From positions 1 through 64,000 of the forward strand of contig DXEW01000020.1 in the NCBI GenBank assembly GCA_019114755.1: DNA of 64,000 nt, written 5' to 3'. Numbering within the stretch: the first letter of the stretch is position 1; each line of letters starts with the position of its first letter. The stretch comes from Candidatus Borkfalkia faecavium. Lineage in GTDB: Bacteria; Bacillota; Clostridia; Christensenellales; Borkfalkiaceae. Of this stretch, positions 1-7,520 are shown one piece after another. The position numbers were made by a program, and so were the translations under genes. The notes below the pieces were generated by a model that was not told where the DNA came from, did not search any database, and saw nothing but the letters and a program-made list of their open reading frames with translations.

Positions 1-2
1 AG

Positions 3-1937
3 TGGCTGACTATAAAGCGACTTAAAAAGCTCAAAGAGTTCACGGTCACGACTTGGGAGAAGATGCCTGAACATGACGATGAAATTGTCATCGGTGCGGA
101 GAAGAAAGGGAAAGGTTTGGAGATTATCTCCACGAGCGCATTGCACGCGCTCATCGTCGGCACGACGGGCAGCGGCAAGACGACGGGCTTTGTCGATCAG
201 AACATAGCCATTCTCGGTAAAAGCCGCGGCAAGCCGAGTATGATTATCGCCGACCCGAAAAAGGAACTGTACGAAAAGCACGCAAAGCAACTTGAAAGTG
301 AGGGTTACAAAATTTCTACGCTCGATTTGCGCGAGCCGTATTCGTCGGCACGATGGAATCCCATGCAGGTACTCATCCGCCGTATCCGTCAGGTGAAAGA
401 GTTGCAGAACGACCTAAAACAGGAGGACGGCAAATACTACGCCTGCGGCGAGGTGTTCTTATCCCACCGTGACGCGCGCACGAGGGTGCAGGAGTTAAAG
501 GACGAGATCTTCGAGAACGCGATGGATTTGGTATATACGCTCTGTCCCGTCCAAAACAAAGACCAGCCCACATGGGAAGAGGGTGCGCGTAACCTCATCT
601 TCGGTCTGGTGCTTGCCTTCTGCGAGGATGTCATTTCGGGCAAGATGGACGAAAAGCAGTTGCAGCTCTTTAACGTGTACCATAATGTGACCAAATATTG
701 CTCTGAGGACACGACGGCATTAAAGCAATACCTGCTCGAAGGCAGGGATGAGTTTTCAAAGGTGAGGGGGCTTGTCAACACGGTACTCATCACGAGCGAC
801 AAGACATTGACGAGCTATCTTTCCGAAGTCAACAGCTATATGCAGCAGCTCTCGGACGACGGCATTCTCTCCATGACGAGCGAGAACGACATCGATATAG
901 CGAACATGGACGAAAGTCCGAACGCGCTGTTTGTCATCGTGCCGGACGAGCGGTTCACGCGCCACCGATTTGTTACGCTGTTTCTCACGCAGACCTATAA
1001 GGAGCTGGTCGAAAAGGCGAATACCAATCTTCGTAAGAAGCAGACGGATACGGCGATCTTAAAACGCCGCGCCTATTACATTTTGGACGAGTTTGCAAAT
1101 CTTCCGAAGATGGAGAACATCGAAGGCATGGTCACGGTCGGGCGTTCAAGGGGTATCCGGTATCTGTTCGTGTTACAGAGCTTTTCACAGTTGAATGCCA
1201 AGTACGGGAAAGACGTTGCGGATATTCTGAAGTCCAACTGCAATGTAAAGTTGTTTATCGGCTCGGACGATGCGGAGACGAGGAAAGAGTTTTCCGAACT
1301 TTGCGGGCAGAAGAAGGTCAAGAGCTTTTCGGTGAATACAAGCGCGGAAAACCCTGCGTCCTCGAATACGGGCGCGAGCAATCAGCCGCTCATAACGCCG
1401 GGGATGCTCGAGCGTTTGAACGGCGACGAAAAGGGCGACGCGATTGTTTCGGTGAGAGGCTATGAGCCGATCTGGACGCGGTTCACATCGTCGTATGAGC
1501 TAAAACACATTTATTTTGCGGCGGGTAAGGCGGATATTGGGAAGCGCGAAGCGCGGTTGTTCGACAAGAGTCAATATGTGTTTGATATTTGCGGCGGAAG
1601 TCAGGCAGAGGAAGAAGAAAGACAGCTCATCGCGATCGAGCAGCGGGAGCGGGAAGAAACAGGGAGTGCGCCGAACATTGCCGAGCTCGACGCGGCATGG
1701 TCAAAGCAGCGCGAAGCGATCCGGAAGAAGGTGAGTTCTGCCGCGGCGGTCCTCGGCGATGAGGATGCTCAGGCATTGGTGGAAGCAAAGTTGGAGAATA
1801 AGCAGATGCTGATCGCGCTTCTCTTGCAGGAGTACACCGATCTTTCTGTTCGCCAAAAGCTCAACACACTCTCGGCATATCTGAGCGAAGCGCTCCCCAA
1901 ACTGCTCGAATTGCAGGAAAAGGTAAGAAATTCATAA
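3..1937 (+). CDS. VirD4/TraG-type conjugative coupling ATPase, 5' partial
   Basis: This is the type IV coupling protein that would feed the relaxase-DNA complex into the conjugation channel at the inner face of the membrane. From the ATG at 63 (624 aa) a Walker A motif GTTGSGKTT lies at residues 33-41 and a Walker B ILDEFANLP around residue 342, as in TraG/VirD4. The frame stays open upstream to the window edge (WLTIKRLKKLKEF...) and the usual N-terminal membrane helices are missing, so the gene probably starts outside the window and the ATG at 63 is internal. The C-terminal 120 residues are charged and probably coiled-coil. The next gene starts 13 nt later, so this is one operon. Confidence 0.9.
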   Translation, partial: WLTIKRLKKLKEFTVTTWEKMPEHDDEIVIGAEKKGKGLEIISTSALHALIVGTTGSGKTTGFVDQNIAILGKSRGKPSMIIADPKKELYEKHAKQLESEGYKISTLDLREPYSSARWNPMQVLIRRIRQVKELQNDLKQEDGKYYACGEVFLSHRDARTRVQELKDEIFENAMDLVYTLCPVQNKDQPTWEEGARNLIFGLVLAFCEDVISGKMDEKQLQLFNVYHNVTKYCSEDTTALKQYLLEGRDEFSKVRGLVNTVLITSDKTLTSYLSEVNSYMQQLSDDGILSMTSENDIDIANMDESPNALFVIVPDERFTRHRFVTLFLTQTYKELVEKANTNLRKKQTDTAILKRRAYYILDEFANLPKMENIEGMVTVGRSRGIRYLFVLQSFSQLNAKYGKDVADILKSNCNVKLFIGSDDAETRKEFSELCGQKKVKSFSVNTSAENPASSNTGASNQPLITPGMLERLNGDEKGDAIVSVRGYEPIWTRFTSSYELKHIYFAAGKADIGKREARLFDKSQYVFDICGGSQAEEEERQLIAIEQREREETGSAPNIAELDAAWSKQREAIRKKVSSAAAVLGDEDAQALVEAKLENKQMLIALLLQEYTDLSVRQKLNTLSAYLSEALPKLLELQEKVRNS

Positions 1938-1950
1938 AAGGAGGGATGAT

Positions 1951-3297
1951 TTGAAAAAGTTTTTATTGGCAGGGCTGGCGGTATGCGGCCTGCTCGCATT
2001 CGCGGCACTGGCGGGTTGTGCCGCATCGGAAAGCAATGCGGATCCACCAGCGGCAGGGGAAGAGAGGACAGCTGTTGTCCGGAGCGTGGCGGAAGGGGTA
2101 TCGCCGCAAGCTGCGGCGATTGCAAGCGTACCCTGCGACCATACCTTTGCCGCGGTGCAGACGGTGGAGCCGTCCTGTACGGAGCAGGGCTATACCTTAT
2201 ACGCCTGCTCGCAGTGCGGGCAGAGCTACACGGACGACTTTACCCCCGCGAAGGGTCACACGATGCGAGAGGTCGTCGTGGAGCCGACTTGCACGCATCA
2301 GGGGTATACGACGCATTTTTGCACCGTCTGCGGCTATGAGTATTCAGACGCTTACAAGGAGGAGCGCGGGCATAAGTATGTTTCGGAAAAGATAGACTCC
2401 ACCTGTACGCAGGCGGGCTGCACGCTGCATACCTGTTCGGTCTGCGGTGAAAGCTATCGGGACGATTACCGCGAAGCGCTCGGGCATGCGTATGCCGAAG
2501 AGACGTTTGCTCCGACCTGCACGAGCGAAGGGTATACGAAGCAGACCTGCTCAAGGTGCGGCGACGAGGTAACGATGGACTATGTGCCCGCACTCGGGCA
2601 TACATACACCCAAACGGCGATCGCGCCGACGTGTGTGAGCTACGGATATACCGAACACCTCTGTTCCGTCTGCGGGGACCGAACTGTCATGGATTATATC
2701 GAGGCGACAGGGCATACGTTTCTCGACGTGCTGGTCGAAGCGACGCCCGAGAGCATCGGCTATACGCGGCATATCTGCATCGTCTGCGATTACAGCTATA
2801 TCTCCGACTATGTAACGAGCGGTGATACGGGCTATATCGAACCGCCCGAACAAGACCATGCGCATGCGTATGCGTTCTATGTACAGGATGCGCCCGAGGA
2901 GAAGTACTTCATCGCGCGCTATGTCTGTGACTGCGGCGCGAGCGCCGTGGGCAATGTGTCGGTTACGGCGACGGATCAAAGCGGCACGGCGGTACAACTT
3001 TCTGTCAACGAATACGGGCAGGTGGACTATTCCCGCCTTTCGGGAAGCTATACGGTGCGAATCACGGACGGAGCGGGGGAACTTCTCAAAGAGTTTTTTC
3101 TGACGGTGGAAGGGGAACCGCCCGAAGGCTTGCCCGAGGACAAGCCGCAGGAGCTGCCCGAAGAGACGGAACGGGGAGAAGAGGGCGGAAGCACGGGGAC
3201 GACGGTCCTGTTGCTGTTCATCCTTATATTACTCGCCGCAGGCGGTGCCGCGGCATGGCTTCTTATCAGAAGGAAGAAAAAGAAAAATCAAAAGTAA
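1951..3297 (+). CDS. Surface lipoprotein with six CxxCG repeats and C-terminal TM
   Basis: TTG start chosen because AAGGAGGGA sits 5-13 nt upstream and the overlapping ATG (1946) stops at once. A lipoprotein signal ends in lipobox LAGC with Cys23. Six repeats of about 40 residues follow (residues ~65-285), each of the form PTC-x3-GYT-x3-C-x2-CG-x-Y-x~8-ALGHxY. The three Cys and one His per repeat suggest a small metal-binding or disulphide module. A beta-type domain, an acidic Pro/Glu linker, a hydrophobic helix (LLLFILILLAAGG) and a Lys-rich end follow, so it may be anchored at both ends. Such repeats are seen in clostridial surface proteins. Placement between coupling protein and pilin suggests a role in mating contact (inference). 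Confidence 0.75.
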   Translation: MKKFLLAGLAVCGLLAFAALAGCAASESNADPPAAGEERTAVVRSVAEGVSPQAAAIASVPCDHTFAAVQTVEPSCTEQGYTLYACSQCGQSYTDDFTPAKGHTMREVVVEPTCTHQGYTTHFCTVCGYEYSDAYKEERGHKYVSEKIDSTCTQAGCTLHTCSVCGESYRDDYREALGHAYAEETFAPTCTSEGYTKQTCSRCGDEVTMDYVPALGHTYTQTAIAPTCVSYGYTEHLCSVCGDRTVMDYIEATGHTFLDVLVEATPESIGYTRHICIVCDYSYISDYVTSGDTGYIEPPEQDHAHAYAFYVQDAPEEKYFIARYVCDCGASAVGNVSVTATDQSGTAVQLSVNEYGQVDYSRLSGSYTVRITDGAGELLKEFFLTVEGEPPEGLPEDKPQELPEETERGEEGGSTGTTVLLLFILILLAAGGAAAWLLIRRKKKKNQK

Positions 3298-3313
3298 AGG
3301 GAGGATATAAGAT

Positions 3314-3610
3314 ATGAATTTTAACTTACTTACGGAAACCGGACTGGACAGTAACCTTGCCGAGATCGTGGCAAAATTGCAGAGCCTGATGGATAGCTTC
3401 TGGGTGTATATTGTCATTGCACTCGCGGCGGTCGTCGTCATCTGGGGCGCGTACATCGGCATCAAGATCGCCATCGCGCACAGGAACGAAGAAAAGATCA
3501 ACGCCAAAGACATGGTGAAGCAGCTCATCATCGGCATCGTCATCATATTCGTCGTCGCGATGGGTGCACCGCTTCTCATTAACGGTCTGTCCGCTTGGGT
3601 CGGCGCGTAA
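3314..3610 (+). CDS. VirB2/TrbC-like pilin or small channel subunit
   Basis: A 98-residue protein with two hydrophobic helices (about 32-54 and 69-93) separated by a short charged loop with EEK and AK residues, the usual size and topology of VirB2/TrbC-type subunits in Gram-positive conjugation systems. RBS GGGAGGATATAAG precedes the ATG. Its second half is visibly similar to the end of the 838-aa protein encoded at 7517 (shared EEK, AK, IG-x-V-x-IF and APLL-x2-G), so the element has two versions of this module. A terminator-like hairpin follows, which could raise pilin mRNA relative to downstream genes. Confidence 0.75.
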   Translation: MNFNLLTETGLDSNLAEIVAKLQSLMDSFWVYIVIALAAVVVIWGAYIGIKIAIAHRNEEKINAKDMVKQLIIGIVIIFVVAMGAPLLINGLSAWVGA

Positions 3611-3627
3611 AAACGGGAGTCTGAACA

Positions 3628-3662
3628 GAAAGGCGGCGTGTTATTTGCCGCCTTTCATTTTC
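3628..3662 (+). terminator. Intra-operon intrinsic terminator after pilin gene
   Basis: Arms GAAAGGCGGC and GCCGCCTTTC (3647-3656) form a perfect 10-bp stem with a 9-nt loop, followed by ATTTTC. It lies between the pilin and the VirB6-like gene in an otherwise tight operon, so partial termination is likely. Confidence 0.75.
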
Positions 3663-3681
3663 AGATAACGGAGGAGGTTAA

Positions 3682-4899
3682 ATGCTGATATTTTTACAGG
3701 AGATAGGCTTGCAGCTCTTTCTATGGCTGTTGCAGCTTGTGGACGGGCTGATGGACTTATTTTCCGCCATGACGGGCATTGCCACGGTCAACTACCACGG
3801 GCAGCAAGTCAATCTTATCGAGTTTATCGTCGGCGACTCCGCCATCGGCACCGTCTTTTGGTGTATTTTCATCACGGCGGTGGGGCTCACCTGTATCTTT
3901 GCGATCGCGGGGCTCATCAAGAATATGATCTCCGGCAACCGCGGTGTGGCGACGGTCGTGGGGAAGTTCTTTCTCGCACTTTTGGGAACGATGGCAATGC
4001 TGGCGGTCGTGATCCTCGGTATCCTTATCGCCAACGGCTCGCTGCAGCTTCTGGCGCGCATCTTTCAGGTGGAGAACACGACCAAGCTCTCCAACGCCAT
4101 TTTCAATGCCTGCGTCGGTGATTGGCTGAACGGGTATTCGGCGGGGGATGTGGACGTGACGTCTCTCACGGTGCGCGAGATCCTGGGCGGTTACGATACG
4201 GCGCTGTTCGGGATCTGGCCTACGTCCTGGAAGGGGAACGGCATGGTCGACCCGAATACGTTCCTGTATCTTCCCTCGCTCGTAGCGGGCATCGCGCTCT
4301 GCGTGGCGCTCGTGATCGCCGTTCTCAATCTCGCAAAGCGCGTGTACGAGATCGTTTTTGCTTACTTCACGATGCCGATCGCCATGTCAACTTTGCCGCT
4401 CGACGATGGGGCGCGGTTCAAAAACTGGCGGGAACTCTTCGTCTCCAAACTCATCCTCGCCTATGGCGCGGTGTTCGCGGTCAATATCTTTGCGCTCATC
4501 CTGCCGCTCATCAATGTGGTGCATCTGGACGGGGTCAATAGCTTTGGCAACGCCATGTTCACCATCTTCATGATCGTGGGCGGCGCGATGCTCATCCCTG
4601 CGGGGCAGACGTTGTTTGCAAGACTATTCGGGCAGGCGGACGATATGCGTGCCGGTGGCGGGTGGCTGAGAAGCGCGTTCTACGGCGGGCGCATTGCAAG
4701 TGCCATGACGGTAGGACTTGCGGCGAAAGGCATCAAGGCGATCGCTTCCCGCAAGAAGGGCGACAGCGGTAACGGAAACAGCAGCGGCGATTCGGGCGAC
4801 GGTTCGTCCGGCGGAGATGAGAGCGACAAGTACAGCGACGGCGGCGAAAGCGCGAGCGCGCCGGACGGAGGAAGTGAAGAAGGAGGGGAAAGCAGTTGA
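3682..4899 (+). CDS. VirB6/TrbL-like polytopic conjugation channel protein
   Basis: 405 residues with about seven to eight hydrophobic segments, including pairs around residues 50-80, 95-125, 170-190 and 245-285. It then has a hydrophilic Ser/Gly/Asp-rich cytoplasmic tail over the last 55 residues (GDSGNGNSSGDSGDGSSGGD). This architecture, with its place directly before VirB4, fits the VirB6/TrbL inner-membrane channel component. RBS GGAGGAGG precedes the ATG. The stop overlaps the next start (TTGA). No enzyme motif is visible; the call rests on topology and context. Confidence 0.75.
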   Translation: MLIFLQEIGLQLFLWLLQLVDGLMDLFSAMTGIATVNYHGQQVNLIEFIVGDSAIGTVFWCIFITAVGLTCIFAIAGLIKNMISGNRGVATVVGKFFLALLGTMAMLAVVILGILIANGSLQLLARIFQVENTTKLSNAIFNACVGDWLNGYSAGDVDVTSLTVREILGGYDTALFGIWPTSWKGNGMVDPNTFLYLPSLVAGIALCVALVIAVLNLAKRVYEIVFAYFTMPIAMSTLPLDDGARFKNWRELFVSKLILAYGAVFAVNIFALILPLINVVHLDGVNSFGNAMFTIFMIVGGAMLIPAGQTLFARLFGQADDMRAGGGWLRSAFYGGRIASAMTVGLAAKGIKAIASRKKGDSGNGNSSGDSGDGSSGGDESDKYSDGGESASAPDGGSEEGGESS

Positions 4900-7520
4900 G
4901 GATCATTCCGAAAAAAATTAAAGTGAAGAATACGGTATGGAAGTGCTATTCCATGACGGATGTGATTGTGGCGCTGTTTGTGTTTGCGCTCATCTTCATC
5001 GCAGTCACGGCTGGGAATTGGGCGTTTGCGATCGTTATGGGTTTGATAGCGGTAGTTATGTTCATGCCCACGCCCGACGGTATCTTTTATACCTGTATCT
5101 TTGAAAATGTAAAATTCCTGTTCGCCAAAAAGAGATATACGGCGGACGCGAAAAATCCGAAAGAAAACATAGACACGCTTTTGGGCCTGAAAGAAATCAA
5201 AACAAACGGCTTGCTCGCATACAGCGGCGGAATGTTCGGAAGGGTCATCAAGGTCGGGCAAAAGAACTTCGGTATCGAGGACGTAGTGCAGCAGAATATC
5301 GACATCAATTACATAGCCAACGCCTTAAAACTGCTCGACGCCAATCAGAGCGCGGACATCATCAAGATCGACCGCCCCGTGAATTTAGACGGTTTCTCGG
5401 AAGACCTGTTCGCCCGTCTTTCCGCATTGCGGGAAGAAGAGCCGCAGACGCGGGAGATCCGCCGCGGCATTTTGCAGGAACGCATCGACCGCATCGACAA
5501 GCTCAACAACATCCGCAAGCAGTATCTGTCCGACTATTATATTGTAGTGTATGGCAGGAACGAGCTTGATTTAGAGAGTGCGGCGATCAATATCGCGGGC
5601 GAAGTCGGCAAGAGCGGATTGTCTACAAAACTGTTAGGGCAAAGAGAGGCGGCTGTGTTTCTGAAATACAGTTTTTCTCGCAATTTTGACGAGCGGGAGG
5701 AAAAGGAGATTGCGGATGAGGATTTGCTCGCATGGGTAAAGCCGAAAGAAGTGGTGTTCCACGGTAACAGGTACGTCATTGACGGAACGGAGGCGAGCGT
5801 GCTTGCGGTCGCAGACTATCCTCTGCGCGTCAAAAACGCATGGGGCGCAAAACTGTTCAATATCCCCAACACGAAGATCGTGATGCATGTTCGGCCCGTG
5901 GACAAGTACAAGGCGATCCGCCGAATCGACAAGTGCATCGGCGAGATGGAAACCAAGCAGATCGTGGCGGAAAAAGCGAGCGAGGCGAACAGCGCGGAAA
6001 CACATCAGGAAACCATGAACGCGCTTCTCGATAGTTTGCAGACGGAAAACGAAAGCCTTTTGGACGTTACGCTGACCGTCACCGCCTATAACTATCTCAA
6101 AAACGAGAATTACAAAAAGGCGGTGCGTAGGGCAATGCTTACGGAAAACTTCAAACCGTCCACACTGTACGGCTTGCAGATCGAAGGCTTTAAGACGGCG
6201 GCGGTATCGCCCGTAAGCACGCTCAAAAATCACGAGCGCGGCATCAACAGCTCAAGCCTCGCGGCGGTGTTTCCGTTCGTGCGGACTTGTGTTTTGGACG
6301 AGGGCGGTATTCTTCTCGGCGAAAATAAGACGAACGGCTATCCGTTCATTCTCAATCTCTGGAAGAGGGGGAATCTGTATCAGAACAGCAACGCTATGAT
6401 CATCGGCAAATCGGGCTCGGGGAAGTCGTATTTTCTCAAAACGCTCATCGCGAACGAGTGGGCGAACGGCACGAGAGTGATCGTATTAGACCCCGAAGCC
6501 GAGTATCTGACGCTCACCCGAAACCTTGCAGGCAATATCATTGACGTGGGCAACGCAAAGGAGGGGCGCATCAACCCGTTCCATATCTATAAAATACTCA
6601 CGGAGGACGGCACGCCTGCCGATCCGAAGGTCACGTTCAATACGCACCTGAAAATGTTGGAATCGTTTTTCAAGATCGTACTTGCGGATGCGCCCGTGGA
6701 CGTCATCGAACTCATCAATAACCTTGTGGTGGAAACTTATGAGCGGATGGGTATTACGGAGAATACCGACTGCTCGGCATTCCCTGCGGACTACTTCCCG
6801 TTGTTTTCCGACCTTTTGGAAACATTACAGAGCAAAAATAAGGAAAGTATGGATGAGCTTACCAAGAGGGATATGCGCACGGCGGAACTGTATTTGCAGA
6901 AGTTTGTTTCGGGTAGGTATTCGGACATCTGGAACGCGCCGTCCACGTTAAAGACAGACGCAGACCTCATCGACTTCGATTTTCAAAGCCTGTTTGCGAA
7001 TAAGAACAATACGGTGGCGAATGCGCAGATGCTGCTCATTTTCCGATTCATCGAGCAGGAAGTCATCAACGCGAGAGAGAAGAACAAGGGCGGGGCAAAC
7101 CTTCATACGCTCATCATCGCGGACGAGGCGCATCTCTATATCGACCCGAAGTTTCCCATCGCGCTCGACTTCTTCTATTCGATGTCAAAGCGTATCCGCA
7201 AGTACAACGGCTCGTTCGTTCCCGCCACGCAGAATATCGCCGATTGGAATGCGAACGAAGAACTGCGCGGCAAGACCTCGGCGATCATCAAGAACAGTCA
7301 GTATAGCTTCATTTTCAAACTGTCCGCGCCCGACATGAAGGACGTACTTGACATTTACAAAGCGGGCGACAGCTTCAACGACGAGGAGCAGCGCATGATC
7401 ATCTCGGCGGTGACGGGGCAGACGTTCTTTGTGGGGAGTACGGAGCTTCGCAACTGCATTCTCGTCAAAGCAGGGGATTATACGCAAGGCTTATTTGAAG
7501 AAAAGGAAGGGCATCAATGA
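4896..7520 (+). CDS. VirB4-type conjugation ATPase with fused PrgI-like membrane head
   Basis: 874 residues. TTG start at 4896, overlapping the upstream stop, with AGGAGGGGAAAGC just before it. Residues ~1-90 carry two membrane helices and a motif NVKFLFAKKRYTAD resembling stand-alone PrgI proteins of Gram-positive elements. The rest is a VirB4/TraC ATPase with Walker A GKSGSGKS (504-511) and Walker B IIADEAH (D743-E744). VirB4 energises assembly and substrate transfer of the type IV channel. In most Firmicutes elements PrgI and VirB4 are separate genes, so this fusion replaces one gene. The stop overlaps the next start (ATGA). Confidence 0.88.
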   Translation: MRIIPKKIKVKNTVWKCYSMTDVIVALFVFALIFIAVTAGNWAFAIVMGLIAVVMFMPTPDGIFYTCIFENVKFLFAKKRYTADAKNPKENIDTLLGLKEIKTNGLLAYSGGMFGRVIKVGQKNFGIEDVVQQNIDINYIANALKLLDANQSADIIKIDRPVNLDGFSEDLFARLSALREEEPQTREIRRGILQERIDRIDKLNNIRKQYLSDYYIVVYGRNELDLESAAINIAGEVGKSGLSTKLLGQREAAVFLKYSFSRNFDEREEKEIADEDLLAWVKPKEVVFHGNRYVIDGTEASVLAVADYPLRVKNAWGAKLFNIPNTKIVMHVRPVDKYKAIRRIDKCIGEMETKQIVAEKASEANSAETHQETMNALLDSLQTENESLLDVTLTVTAYNYLKNENYKKAVRRAMLTENFKPSTLYGLQIEGFKTAAVSPVSTLKNHERGINSSSLAAVFPFVRTCVLDEGGILLGENKTNGYPFILNLWKRGNLYQNSNAMIIGKSGSGKSYFLKTLIANEWANGTRVIVLDPEAEYLTLTRNLAGNIIDVGNAKEGRINPFHIYKILTEDGTPADPKVTFNTHLKMLESFFKIVLADAPVDVIELINNLVVETYERMGITENTDCSAFPADYFPLFSDLLETLQSKNKESMDELTKRDMRTAELYLQKFVSGRYSDIWNAPSTLKTDADLIDFDFQSLFANKNNTVANAQMLLIFRFIEQEVINAREKNKGGANLHTLIIADEAHLYIDPKFPIALDFFYSMSKRIRKYNGSFVPATQNIADWNANEELRGKTSAIIKNSQYSFIFKLSAPDMKDVLDIYKAGDSFNDEEQRMIISAVTGQTFFVGSTELRNCILVKAGDYTQGLFEEKEGHQ

